This document shows, in pieces, positions 45,013 through 54,250 of a DNA stretch of 64,000 nt; the first letter of the stretch is position 1, and the number at the start of each line of letters is the position of its first letter. The position numbers and the translations under genes are program-made. This DNA is from Clostridia bacterium. GTDB lineage: Bacteria > Bacillota > Clostridia > Oscillospirales > CAG-272. Location: NCBI GenBank assembly GCA_017443595.1, contig JAFSYU010000041.1, positions 1 through 64,000 on the forward strand. Reading direction: 5' to 3'. Under the pieces are notes generated by a model that was given only the letters and a program-made list of their open reading frames with translations, did no database searches and was not told where the DNA came from.

Positions 45013-46332
45013 TTTGCATTTCGCCTTGTTTTTTGATTTGTTCGGACTGCCGAAATACGGCAGTCCTTTTATCATGCACGCGCAGTTCAAAGCCAGCATA
45101 ACGGCGCAAAGGATATCGGACAGCTGCCATATCAAAGACGGGGAAACAACGGCTCCGAGCGTCATGGAAGCGCAGTAAATAAAAAGATACGCTTTAACGT
45201 GTTTTTCGTTTTTGGATATAAAACGCACGGATGCGCAGCCGTAATATCCCCAGCATAAGACCGTCGCAAACGCAAAAAACACGGTAAGCACGGTAAGGAT
45301 ATGCTCCGCGGCTCCCGAAAAAAAGTACGAGTAAGCGGATATGGATACAGCCGCGCCGTCGTAGCTGCCAAAGACCTTTCCGGCGGGAGATAAAAGTATG
45401 ACGAGCGCGGTAAGACCGCCGAAAAACAGCGTATCCGTCAGGACCTCAAGCACGCCGATAACGCCCTGGGCGGACGGGGACGAAAGTGAGGACGCGGCGT
45501 GCGAGAAAGACGACGTGCCGCAGCCCGCCTCGTGCGAGAATACGCCTTTAGTCATCCCCTGACGTATCCCGGCGGCTATCAGGGCGCCGGAAAAGCCGCC
45601 CGCCGCCTGTGATACGCCGAAAGCCTCCGAAAAAATGCGAGCGATAACGGCGGGGACTTCGTTTATCCGCATTGATACCGCTATTACGGACACGGCGGCG
45701 AACACAGCGCAGAAAACCGGCATAGCCGCCGACGTGAACGCGGAAACGCGCGATATGCCGCCTACGGCAACTGTAAGGCATATAACGGCGAAAACCGCGC
45801 CGACGGCTATCTTCGGCAGGCCGTACGATACTTTAACGGCGGACGAAGCCGCGTTCATCTGTATGAACGGGCCTGATATAAACGACGTTATTATACATAA
45901 AACCGCGTAAACGACTCCGGTTTTCCTGCCGGATATTTTTTCTATGTAATACGGCGCTCCGCCTTCGTGCGAACCGGGACGGCGCAGCTTCACGGACAGA
46001 TACGCCTCGCAGTATTTGAGAACGGCTCCGATCAGCGCGGAGACCGTCATCCAGAACACGGCTCCCGCGCCGCCTACGGAGATCGCCACGGCAACGCCCG
46101 CGATGTTTCCGACGCCGAGCGTGCCCGCAAGCGCGACGGAAAGAGACGAAAGCGGAGATATGCCGCCTTCTCCTTTGCCGTTTTTCAACTCTTTTATCGC
46201 GGAAAGCCACCGCAAGGGACGAAAGGCTTTTAGTCTGACCGCGAAAAAAACGCCGCATAAAGACATGGCGGAAACGAGCGCGGGAGAGCAGAGGTATTCA
46301 TTTATAAATTTCAGCGCATTGATAAAAAGCAT
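45010..46332 (-). CDS. Alanine/glycine:cation symporter family protein
   Basis: A 440-residue sodium- or proton-coupled amino acid importer of the AgcS family, with about ten or eleven membrane helices. Diagnostic stretches: LAGTLGVGNIAGVAVAI (about 69-85), GGAGAVFWMTV, SHEGGAPYYIEKI (about 123-135) and MTKGVFSHEAGCGTSSFSHA (in two parts, about 255-275). The length is close to the family average. It is a single gene with no clear partner. Confidence 0.94.
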   Translation of the reverse strand: MLFINALKFINEYLCSPALVSAMSLCGVFFAVRLKAFRPLRWLSAIKELKNGKGEGGISPLSSLSVALAGTLGVGNIAGVAVAISVGGAGAVFWMTVSALIGAVLKYCEAYLSVKLRRPGSHEGGAPYYIEKISGRKTGVVYAVLCIITSFISGPFIQMNAASSAVKVSYGLPKIAVGAVFAVICLTVAVGGISRVSAFTSAAMPVFCAVFAAVSVIAVSMRINEVPAVIARIFSEAFGVSQAAGGFSGALIAAGIRQGMTKGVFSHEAGCGTSSFSHAASSLSSPSAQGVIGVLEVLTDTLFFGGLTALVILLSPAGKVFGSYDGAAVSISAYSYFFSGAAEHILTVLTVFFAFATVLCWGYYGCASVRFISKNEKHVKAYLFIYCASMTLGAVVSPSLIWQLSDILCAVMLALNCACMIKGLPYFGSPNKSKNKAKCK

Positions 46333-46404
46333 AGTTTTTAATTCATTTTTTAACCGAGTTCAATTAAATTTAATAGGATTTATGATATTTCTGTCGAAAA
46401 AGAC

Positions 46405-46433
46405 TTGACTTGAATAAAAAAATATAGTATAAT
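46405..46433 (+). promoter_or_regulatory. Promoter for the surface-polymer cluster
   Basis: TTGACT (46405-46410), 17-bp spacer, TATAAT (46428-46433). The leader to the first start codon is about 150 nt. Confidence 0.83.
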
Positions 46434-46457
46434 CAAAATGTATTGTTATAATTAGGT

Positions 46458-46554
46458 TCCCTGAAAACATGATATGACAGTCCTCTTGCGGATATTCCGG
46501 AGGCGGACGGCCGGTACGCTTTACGGTATACGTCATACCGGTAAAAAACAGGGA
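46458..46554 (+). promoter_or_regulatory. Structured 5' leader, possible three-way junction
   Basis: An outer stem TCCCTG (46458-46463) / CAGGGA (46549-46554) encloses two hairpins: CCTC..GAGG with inner CGG/CCG (46482-46503) and CCGGTA/TACCGG (46511-46541). This could be a cis-regulatory RNA of unknown class. No intrinsic terminator is seen after it, so any control would be on translation or stability. Confidence 0.4.
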
Positions 46555-46590
46555 CAGAGCGGTAGTATATATTTGAGGTGTTTTGATCAA

Positions 46591-49104
46591 ATGGACGATA
46601 TAAACAAAAACGACAGCGAAGAGCCGGTAGAAAATAACGGCGCCGCCGGGGATACGAACGGGACTGCCGATCCGGTCAATACGGATAACGGCGCACCGGA
46701 CGCGGCGGAAGATTCCGCAGAACGGGACGGCGAAGACAACGCGGACGCCGCGGGCGATGAAGCAAGCGGAACAGACGCCGCGGACGCAGCCGAAAACGGC
46801 GGTGACGCGACAGATACGCCGGAGCCGGAGATCAGCTCGTCCGGCAAAATAAAAGAGAAGATCAAAAACGTATTCAAAAGCACGTTCAACAAAAATGAAA
46901 TAAAAAACAGACTTCCGTGCGCGCTGCTCGCGGGCTTTACGTCTTCGTTTATGTTTCTTTTCTTCGGCGTGCTTGAGATATTTGCGGCAAATCGTGATGA
47001 ATTTCTTTTTGCGTATACCGATTTTATCGGTTATCTCGCGCTTATAACGGTCGCGGCCGCGCTTATAATAACGGCGCTGATAATGATCTTACCAAAGACC
47101 GCCTCGTACCTGCTGTTCGGCATAGTCAGCTGGATAACGCTGATGGGATACGTCCAGGTGCTGTTTCTGAACGGCACCGGCACGCTCAGCGGCGATACCG
47201 GGCAGGGACAGAGCATAGTTTTGATAATCGTTGACGCCATTGTATGGGCTGTGACGGGTGTAGTAATTATTTCGGGGTCTTTGATGATGATGAAAAAGAG
47301 AATTATTAAAACCATATATATCATAGGTCTGATAGTGCTGTTCGTTATGCAGGCCGCGGGCTGCGCCACGCAGATAGAGGATATAACGCGTGACAGACGT
47401 GAAGGCAGCTCGGAAGAAAGCGTGTCCGACACTGACGGATCCGATACGCTTGAATACGATACGGATACGAATACCGTAACTGCGGAAGAGACCGTGACGG
47501 AAACGGAAACCGAGACCGAAACGGAAAAAGAGACCGTAACGGAAACGGAAACGGAGACCGAGACCGATAAAGTTACCGAGACGGAGACGGATAAGGTCAC
47601 CGAAACGGAAACTGAAAAAGTGACCGAGACCGAAACTGAAAAAGTAACGGAGACCGAAACGGAAAAAGTAACGGAAACCGAAACCGAAAAAGTGACCGAG
47701 ACGGAAACAGAAACCGAAACAGAAACGGAGACAGAGACGGAAACCGAGACGGAAACGGAAACCGAGACCGAGACGGAGACCGAGACTGAGACGGAGACCG
47801 AGACTGAGACGGAGACCGAGACCGAGACGGAAACCGAAAAAGTGACCGAGACGGAAACGGAGACCGAGACCGAGACCGAGACCGAAACGGAGACCGAAAA
47901 GGAAACCGAAGCGGAAACGGAAGGACAGCACGTACTGACTACCGCGGAAAAGAAAAACGCCTATCTTACGACGAGAGGCTTGGACAAAGTATCAAAAGGG
48001 AAAAATATCGTTATATTCGTAGTAGACAGATTTGACGTTTCGTATTATAACAATATGATAAACGCGGAACCGGGTTTCTTTGACAAGCTTGACGGGTTTA
48101 CGTATTTTTCGGATAATATTTCTTTGTATTCCCGCACATGGCCCGGCGTGACCACGATGATAACGGGCGTTGACAACGACTTTAAAAAAGCCGCCAGCGC
48201 GTACTTCAAACAGGCGTACAAAGACTCCCCGTTTTTGAAAGATCTTAAAGCGAATAATTATACCATTAAGTTATATACCACAAAGTACTACACTTACAGA
48301 GACGGTATACCGATAGTTGATCTTGCAGACAATATTTCAGTTGCAAGCGGTTATACCATAAACAGCAAAAAAGCGCTGTTAGGCAATCTTTTGTCGCTTT
48401 CCGCGTACAGATACGCGCCCAACGCTTTTAAGGATTCAATAAATATCTCATCCGCTTCATTTTCCGGGATAGTGGAGCTGAACGGCGCCGCGCCGCTTTA
48501 TGAGGCGGACGACCCCGAGGTATGCGGAAAGATACTTGAAAACGGACTGTCGTTTGACCGCGACGGGGATTCATATATCCTTATCCACTTGAACGGCTGC
48601 CATAATCCTTATAATATGGACGCGGACTGCAACAGATCCGAGACTGCGACAAGCGAATCTCAGCTCCGCGGATGCTTCAAAACCATATATTATTATCTCA
48701 ACGAAATGAAGAGACTCGGCGTTTACGACGATTCCACGATAGTGATAACCGGAGACCATCCGAGCGCTCTTGACGATAAGAAAGAACCCGAACAGCCGAG
48801 AATAACCGCGCTTTTCGTAAAACCGTCCGGATCAAGAGGAGCGCTTGCGTATTCTTCCGCGCAGGTAAGCCAGGAAAACCTTATACCCACGCTTGTGAAA
48901 TCCGCGGGCATAGTTACGGAAAACGACTACGGCAAAACTTATTTTGAAATACCCGAAGGCGAAGATACCGTAAGATACCATAAATTTGAGCTGAGCGGAG
49001 AACCTAACAAGATAGTCGTCTACAAGGTGACCGGTAAAGGCGAGGACTTCAACAACTGGAGTATAGACTCGTATCAGGAGCTTAAAGGTTCAATCTACAG
49101 ATAA
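46591..49104 (+). CDS. Membrane sulfatase-fold (LtaS-like) enzyme with Thr-Glu repeat
   Basis: An 837-residue membrane protein. Residues 1-100 are polar and acidic; about 108-265 hold several membrane helices ending in VMQAAGC; 300-443 are an almost pure Thr-Glu repeat; 450-800 are an alkaline-phosphatase/sulfatase-type domain (KNIVIFVVDRFD, WPGVTTMITG, ITGDHPSALD with the metal-binding Asp-His). LtaS and related enzymes transfer glycerol- or ethanolamine-phosphate to surface polymers; that role is inferred. The start MDDINK has GAGGTG upstream; the longer frame from 46474 has none. It heads the cluster. Confidence 0.75.
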   Translation: MDDINKNDSEEPVENNGAAGDTNGTADPVNTDNGAPDAAEDSAERDGEDNADAAGDEASGTDAADAAENGGDATDTPEPEISSSGKIKEKIKNVFKSTFNKNEIKNRLPCALLAGFTSSFMFLFFGVLEIFAANRDEFLFAYTDFIGYLALITVAAALIITALIMILPKTASYLLFGIVSWITLMGYVQVLFLNGTGTLSGDTGQGQSIVLIIVDAIVWAVTGVVIISGSLMMMKKRIIKTIYIIGLIVLFVMQAAGCATQIEDITRDRREGSSEESVSDTDGSDTLEYDTDTNTVTAEETVTETETETETEKETVTETETETETDKVTETETDKVTETETEKVTETETEKVTETETEKVTETETEKVTETETETETETETETETETETETETETETETETETETETETETETETEKVTETETETETETETETETEKETEAETEGQHVLTTAEKKNAYLTTRGLDKVSKGKNIVIFVVDRFDVSYYNNMINAEPGFFDKLDGFTYFSDNISLYSRTWPGVTTMITGVDNDFKKAASAYFKQAYKDSPFLKDLKANNYTIKLYTTKYYTYRDGIPIVDLADNISVASGYTINSKKALLGNLLSLSAYRYAPNAFKDSINISSASFSGIVELNGAAPLYEADDPEVCGKILENGLSFDRDGDSYILIHLNGCHNPYNMDADCNRSETATSESQLRGCFKTIYYYLNEMKRLGVYDDSTIVITGDHPSALDDKKEPEQPRITALFVKPSGSRGALAYSSAQVSQENLIPTLVKSAGIVTENDYGKTYFEIPEGEDTVRYHKFELSGEPNKIVVYKVTGKGEDFNNWSIDSYQELKGSIYR
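47490..47922 (+). repeat. Coding tandem repeat (Thr-Glu codons)
   Basis: About 430 bp of ACN-GAR codon pairs with KVTETE-type interruptions early and late and an uninterrupted run of TE pairs near 47700-47840. Synonymous third bases vary (ACC/ACG/ACT/ACA, GAG/GAA), so the amino acids look more conserved than the DNA. It encodes a long, highly acidic flexible linker. Confidence 0.9.
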
Positions 49105-49117
49105 AGAGGTGCAGTTG

Positions 49118-51187
49118 ATGGACTATATATGCTATCCGTTCGGGTTCCTGATGAAATGGTGCTGGGAGCTTGTGCAGAATTACGGACTTGCCATAATACT
49201 GTTTACTGTACTGACAAGAGTGGTTTTGCTCCCGCTTTCGGTATGGGTGCATAAAAATTCCATTAAAATAGTAAAAATACAGCCGGAAGTCAACTTTTTA
49301 AAGGTAAGATTTTACGGCGACAGGGAAAGGATAGCGGAGGAGGAAAGAAAACTCCACAAGCGTGAAAAGTACAATCCGCTGCTTTCCATAATACCGCTCG
49401 TTATTCAGATAATCCTTCTGTTTGCGGTGCTTTATATAGTAAAAGAACCGCTTACCTACATCCTCCGTATCGACGCTGAAACGTGCAGGATGTTTGCGGA
49501 GCAGATAGGCGTTGACTTCAAAGCGGACCAGTTTGCGATAATAAGAGCAATTCAGGACGGAACGATACCGGCAACGATATCGGACAAAGCCGAAGTCATA
49601 AGCGCGATCAACAGCATTAAAACGTTCAGTCTTGATTTTATCGGCATAAGGCTGGACAGCGTTACGTCGCAGGTGTGGGGATGGTATATCTTATCTCCTT
49701 TAGCCGCCGGTCTTTCGTCGTTTCTTATGATCTATGCTCAGAACAAAGCGAACGTCGTTCAGGCGGAGCAGAGCAATTTCAACAAATACGGACTTATGAT
49801 ACTGTCCGTAGGACTATCCCTGTTCCTGGGCTTCGTCACGTACGCCGGCGTCGTGCTGTACTGGATAGGCGGCAACCTGCTTGCCATATTGCAGCAGTGC
49901 ATACTTAACGCCGTTATCAGCCCGAAAAAATACGTTGACTACGATCAGCTGCAGAAAAGCCGCGAAGAGCTTAAAAAGATCCGGTCGCTTGACAGCGGCG
50001 GCTCAAAAAAAGAGCGCCGTGCAAACGAAAAACGCGAAAGAGCGGATTACAAACGCTTTTTCAAGGTCGTAAACAAGCATCTCGTGATCTGGAGCGAGCG
50101 CAGCGGATTTTATAAATACTTTGAAGCTTTGATAGACGGACTTCTTTCAAAGTCAAACATAGTAATACATTACATAACGAACGATCCCGGCGACGCGATA
50201 TTTGAAAAAGCCAAAGAAGAGCCGCGCATAAGGCCGTATTACATTGGTCAGAGAAAGCTCATAACGCTTATGATGCGTATGGACGCGGACATAGTCATAA
50301 TGACTACGCCGGATCTGCAGACGCAGTACATAAAGCGCTCTCTTGTCCGCAAGGACGTTGAATATATTTACGTTCCTCACGATATGATGAGCGTGCACAT
50401 GGGCTTCCGCAAGGGCTCTCTTGACAATTTTGACACGGTGTTCTGCACCGGCGCCCACGTTGAGCGCGAGATAAGAGCGACGGAGAGAGTCTACGGCCTG
50501 CCGGAAAAGACGCTTGTGAAATTCGGATATCCGTTAGCGGAAAAACTTGAAGCGTCGTATGAAGCTCAGCCCAAGGAAGACCGCGCGGTCAAAGAGATAC
50601 TTATAGCTCCGTCGTGGCAGGAGGACAACCTGCTTGACAGCTGCGTGGACACGCTTATTGAAAAGCTGCTTTTCGATAAATATCATCTCACGGTAAGACC
50701 TCATCCGGAGTATTCAAAGAGATATAAGGAAAAACTTCAGCTTCTGACGGAAAAGTATAAGGATATACCGGAAAACAGGCTGACGTTTGAACTTGATTTT
50801 ACGGCAAACAAATCCATCTATTCGTCCGATCTTCTGATAACGGACTGGTCCGGTATAGCGTACGAATTTGCGTTTGCGACCAAAAAGCCCGTCCTTTTCG
50901 TCAACACGAAGATGAAAGTGGAAAATCCCGACTGGGAAGAGATAGGCGAGACGCCGTCCGAGATATATTTAAGACCGCAGATAGGTCACGCGCTTGAAAA
51001 ATCGGAGCTTGACGCAAAAACGGCGGAAGCCGCGGCGGACCTTCTCGAGCACAGCGGAGAATATCACGATAAAATAAACGAACTCAAGATCTCTCATCTG
51101 TATAACTACGGATCAAACGGATCTGAGGGCGTCAAATACGTTCTTACAAGATTAAAAGACATACAGAAGACAAAGAAAGGGGAATAA
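49118..51187 (+). CDS. YidC/Oxa1-like insertase fused to CDP-glycerol glycerophosphotransferase
   Basis: A 689-residue fusion. Residues 1-285 are YidC-like: LTRVVLLPLSVWV with the groove Arg (about 33-45), KIQPEVNFLKVRFYG, then further membrane helices including ILSVGLSLFLGFVTYAGVVLYW. A charged linker follows (about 290-320), and residues 325-689 are a TagB/TagF-type glycerophosphotransferase (VRPHPEYSKRYKEKL, TDWSGIAYEFAFATKKPVLF). YidC helps insert membrane proteins; TagF polymerises glycerol phosphate. The start at 49118 has AGAGGTG ahead; a GTG three codons earlier would lie within that site. Confidence 0.85.
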   Translation: MDYICYPFGFLMKWCWELVQNYGLAIILFTVLTRVVLLPLSVWVHKNSIKIVKIQPEVNFLKVRFYGDRERIAEEERKLHKREKYNPLLSIIPLVIQIILLFAVLYIVKEPLTYILRIDAETCRMFAEQIGVDFKADQFAIIRAIQDGTIPATISDKAEVISAINSIKTFSLDFIGIRLDSVTSQVWGWYILSPLAAGLSSFLMIYAQNKANVVQAEQSNFNKYGLMILSVGLSLFLGFVTYAGVVLYWIGGNLLAILQQCILNAVISPKKYVDYDQLQKSREELKKIRSLDSGGSKKERRANEKRERADYKRFFKVVNKHLVIWSERSGFYKYFEALIDGLLSKSNIVIHYITNDPGDAIFEKAKEEPRIRPYYIGQRKLITLMMRMDADIVIMTTPDLQTQYIKRSLVRKDVEYIYVPHDMMSVHMGFRKGSLDNFDTVFCTGAHVEREIRATERVYGLPEKTLVKFGYPLAEKLEASYEAQPKEDRAVKEILIAPSWQEDNLLDSCVDTLIEKLLFDKYHLTVRPHPEYSKRYKEKLQLLTEKYKDIPENRLTFELDFTANKSIYSSDLLITDWSGIAYEFAFATKKPVLFVNTKMKVENPDWEEIGETPSEIYLRPQIGHALEKSELDAKTAEAAADLLEHSGEYHDKINELKISHLYNYGSNGSEGVKYVLTRLKDIQKTKKGE

Positions 51188-51190
51188 ATA

Positions 51191-51430
51191 ATGCTGCTTT
51201 ATATCGATGCAAGCGCGGTATCCATAATCATACCCGCCATCGCCGGCGTTGCGGTAGCGATAGGCTCGACCGTATTCCTGCTGTTCCGCCGTGCCAAATC
51301 AAAGGTTTCCAAAAAGCTCGGTATTGATGAAAACGCCGGCAAGGAAGTTGAAGAAGACATAGTTATAAAAGACGAAGAACAGACGGCGGCGGAAGAAAGC
51401 GCCGTCAAAGAAGACGAAAATAAAGAATAA
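51191..51430 (+). CDS. Small membrane protein with acidic tail
   Basis: A 79-residue protein: hydrophobic N-terminus (about 9-31, SIIIPAIAGVAVAIGSTVFL), a basic patch (FRRAKSKVSKK) and an acidic C-terminal tail. The topology suggests the tail faces the cytoplasm. It follows the YidC-TagF gene by 3 nt, so it may help that enzyme. I recognise no family. Confidence 0.65.
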   Translation: MLLYIDASAVSIIIPAIAGVAVAIGSTVFLLFRRAKSKVSKKLGIDENAGKEVEEDIVIKDEEQTAAEESAVKEDENKE

Positions 51431-51561
51431 CGTTCAAAATCAAAGAAAGACCGTGCGTGAATGAACGCAAGGTTTTTCTTGCCGAATTTCAGCCGGATTT
51501 TTGATAAATACGTTCAAAATCACGTCTTTATAAAAAGACTGTTGAACATAAAGGAGATAAA

Positions 51562-52452
51562 ATGGGAAAACTTACAAGAAAGCAGTTCGATCTGCTTGTG
51601 CTTGCGTCGGAGGCGGCGCTGCCGGCGCAGAGAACGCTTGCGGAAAAGCTTGACTGTTCGGTCGGCACCGTAAACAAGCTGATAGGCGAGCTGACGGACG
51701 CCGGTTATATCAGCGACGGAACAATAACGAATAACGGGCTTGAGGCGCTTGAGCCGTACAGAGCAAAGCGCGCGGTATTTCTTGCCGCCGGCTTCGGTAC
51801 AAGGCTCGTACCCGTAACGCTGAACACACCCAAGCCGCTTGTCCGCGTGAACGGCAAGCGCATAATAGACGGGCTTATTGACGCCGTGCTTGCGGCGGGG
51901 ATCGAAGAGATATACATAGTAAGAGGATATTTGGCGGAGCAGTTCGATCAGCTTTTATATAAATATCCTATGATAAAATTCCTGGAAAATCCCGCGTATA
52001 ACGAGTCAAACAATATCTCGTCAGCCATGTGCGCCAGATATTTCATGCAGAACGCGTACGTGTTTGAGGCCGATCTTCTGATACGCGATCCGTCGCTTGT
52101 CAAAAGATACAACTACAAAACAAATATTTTAGGCATCAAAACGGACCGCTCCGACGACTGGTGCTTCACTGTCAAAGACGGTATAATAACCGGGCAGAAG
52201 GTCGGCGGCATAGACTGCTACCAGGAGGTAGGCTTATGGTACGTTGACGCGGACGACGGAAGAAAACTTTCCGAGCATATAAAGCTGACTTACGATATGC
52301 CCGGCGGCAAAGAGCGTTTCTGGGACAGCGCGGTATTCGAGTGCTTCAAAAACGAATACAAGGTCGAGATACGCGAATGCAAAGAAGGCTCTATTGTTGA
52401 AATAGATACCTTCAAAGAATTAAAACAGCTTGATAAGACATACGACGTTTAA
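51562..52452 (+). CDS. Winged-helix/nucleotidyltransferase fusion, LicC/PntC-like cytidylyltransferase
   Basis: A 296-residue cytoplasmic protein. Residues 1-66 are a winged-helix-like domain (RTLAEKLDCSVGTVNKLIGEL). Residues 70-296 are a nucleotidyltransferase: AVFLAAGFGTRLVPVTLNTP and KPLVRVNGK (about 71-99), ESNNISSAMCARYF and VFEADLLI. The group includes LicC (CTP:phosphocholine) and PntC (aminoethylphosphonate) cytidylyltransferases. The following aminoethylphosphonate/iron-type importer favours an imported phosphonate or choline-like headgroup for decorating surface polymer. AAAGGAGA precedes the ATG. Confidence 0.8.
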   Translation: MGKLTRKQFDLLVLASEAALPAQRTLAEKLDCSVGTVNKLIGELTDAGYISDGTITNNGLEALEPYRAKRAVFLAAGFGTRLVPVTLNTPKPLVRVNGKRIIDGLIDAVLAAGIEEIYIVRGYLAEQFDQLLYKYPMIKFLENPAYNESNNISSAMCARYFMQNAYVFEADLLIRDPSLVKRYNYKTNILGIKTDRSDDWCFTVKDGIITGQKVGGIDCYQEVGLWYVDADDGRKLSEHIKLTYDMPGGKERFWDSAVFECFKNEYKVEIRECKEGSIVEIDTFKELKQLDKTYDV

Positions 52453-52496
52453 AACGTTTTATGATAAAAAACAAAAACAAATAAAGGAGAAAGACA

Positions 52497-53489
52497 ATGA
52501 AAAAAACGATCACAAAAGTATTGGCGATAATGTTCGTTATCGCCATGGCGGTATCTGCATTCGCAGGCTGCAGCACGACAAGCAAGGAAAAGGTAGTTAT
52601 CTGGACAAGCGGCGAAGACTACAAAAACGAGTTTTACCTTACCGAATGCCAGAAAAAGTTCCCGGAATATGAAATAGAGCTTATATACATGAGCAGCAGC
52701 GATATAGCCGCCAAAGTTATAGAAGAAGGCGACAAATGCTCCGCGGACCTCATAATTTCCGAAGAGTACAACTATCTGGAAAAATGCTCGGACTATCTTG
52801 CGGTATTATCCGATTTTGATTATTCCGTATTTCTTGACGCCATAGTTCCGGCAAGCAAAAAATACACGCCCGAGCTTAAAAACGGCGGATGCGTTATAGT
52901 AAATACAAAGGTTTTAGCTGACAAAGGCATAGAAGAGCCGACAAGCTACGAGGACCTTTTGAAGCCCGAATTCAAGGGACTTCTCTCAATGCCGTCCCCC
53001 AAGTCCTCCGGTACCGGTTATATGTTCTTAAGACAGCTGACAAACGAGTGGGGCGAGGATAAGGCGTTTGAATACTTTGATAAATTTACCGAAAACGTCC
53101 TTCAGTACACTTCCTCCGGCTCCGGCCCCGTCAAAGCGCTTGAAGCGCGTGAAGTTGCCGTCGGCCTCGGCATGACCTCCCAGGCTGTTGAAAAGATAAC
53201 GAAAGGCAACGACGAGCTGAAGATACTGTTCTTTGAGGAAGGTTCTCCCTACAGCATGTACGGCAACGCCGTTCTGAAGAAGAGCGCTGACCGCAAAGCC
53301 GTTATGGACGTATTCAATTATCTTGCGACAGACCTCTGCAAAGCGGATAACGAAAAATACTTCCCGGATCAGATCTATAAGAATTTCGCTCCCGAAAAGG
53401 AGGGATTCCCCACCGGTATCAAATACGGCAACATGTCAAACGACACACAGGCCGAAAAAGAAAGATTGCTTGAAAAATGGACTCACTGA
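52497..53489 (+). CDS. ABC importer substrate-binding protein, Fe3+/2-aminoethylphosphonate type
   Basis: A 330-residue binding protein with an N-terminal signal peptide and lipobox-like FAGC (Cys at about 24). The mature part (VVIWTSGEDYKNEFY, GGCVIVNTKV, KSSGTGYMFLRQL, GSGPVKALEAREVAVGLGMT) matches the family shared by ferric ion and aminoethylphosphonate binders. A serine/threonine-rich pocket as in phosphonate binders is plausible, but the ligand is not proven. It starts a coupled set with the ATPase and the fused permease. Confidence 0.87.
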   Translation: MKKTITKVLAIMFVIAMAVSAFAGCSTTSKEKVVIWTSGEDYKNEFYLTECQKKFPEYEIELIYMSSSDIAAKVIEEGDKCSADLIISEEYNYLEKCSDYLAVLSDFDYSVFLDAIVPASKKYTPELKNGGCVIVNTKVLADKGIEEPTSYEDLLKPEFKGLLSMPSPKSSGTGYMFLRQLTNEWGEDKAFEYFDKFTENVLQYTSSGSGPVKALEAREVAVGLGMTSQAVEKITKGNDELKILFFEEGSPYSMYGNAVLKKSADRKAVMDVFNYLATDLCKADNEKYFPDQIYKNFAPEKEGFPTGIKYGNMSNDTQAEKERLLEKWTH

Positions 53490-54250
53490 AAGATAAGCTT
53501 ATAATAGAGGGCGTATCAAAGCAGTATAAAGAAAAAGAAGTATTAAAAAGCGTGAGCTTTACGGTCAAGGATGGAGAGTTCCTCTCCATCCTGGGCCCTT
53601 CCGGCTGCGGAAAGACCACGCTTTTGAGGATACTTATAGGACTTTTGCCCGCCGATACCGGGACCGTCGTAAAAGACGGCGTTGATATTACGAAAGCCGC
53701 GCCGGATAAGCGCGGTATGGGTATCGTTTTTCAGAATTACGCGCTTTTTGAGAATATGACGGCGCAGCAGAACGTTGAATACGCGCTTAAAATGAAAAAG
53801 AGCACAAAAGCGGACGCAAAAGAAAAAGCGGCAAGAATGCTTGAGACAGTCGGTTTGTCGGACCGGGCAAAATCCCTGCCCAAAAACCTCTCCGGCGGTC
53901 AGCAGCAGAGAGTAGCCATAGCAAGAACTCTGGCGCTGCAGCCGGATATAATCCTGCTTGACGAGCCGATGTCCGCGCTTGACGTTGCGACAAGGCTTGC
54001 AATGCGCTCTGAACTCAAAAAGCTCCAGGCGTCATTCGGTACGACGATGATATACGTCACGCACGACCAGGAGGAGGCTTTCGCGCTGTCCGACAGAATA
54101 ATGATAATGGACAAGGGCGAGATAAGCCAGCTTGACACGCCTGAAAACATATGCAGAAATCCCGCAAACGACTACGTGCGCACGTTTGTGCTCGACAATC
54201 TGCGCGCAAAGATAGATTCGTTATCAAAATACGCACCGGGACTTAAATGA
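53477..54250 (+). CDS. ABC importer ATP-binding protein
   Basis: A 257-residue importer ATPase. Walker [10 protein letters not shown] (about 38-46), Q-loop VFQNYALFENMT, signature LSGGQQQR (about 139-146) and Walker B ILLDEPMSALD (about 159-169). It is shorter than PotA, with almost no regulatory C-terminal part. It overlaps the binding-protein gene by 13 nt. Confidence 0.93.
   Translation: MDSLKDKLIIEGVSKQYKEKEVLKSVSFTVKDGEFLSILGPSGCGKTTLLRILIGLLPADTGTVVKDGVDITKAAPDKRGMGIVFQNYALFENMTAQQNVEYALKMKKSTKADAKEKAARMLETVGLSDRAKSLPKNLSGGQQQRVAIARTLALQPDIILLDEPMSALDVATRLAMRSELKKLQASFGTTMIYVTHDQEEAFALSDRIMIMDKGEISQLDTPENICRNPANDYVRTFVLDNLRAKIDSLSKYAPGLK

Noticed and set aside
46474..46590. Longer start for the sulfatase-fold protein
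   Set aside because: The region forms the structured leader, has no ribosome site, and the peptide is basic and unlike the protein.
47089..47931. Minus-strand 280-residue open frame opposite the Thr-Glu repeat
   Set aside because: It is the low-complexity reverse reading of the repeat, with a Gly/Leu/Arg/Phe-rich product, no ribosome site and no family.
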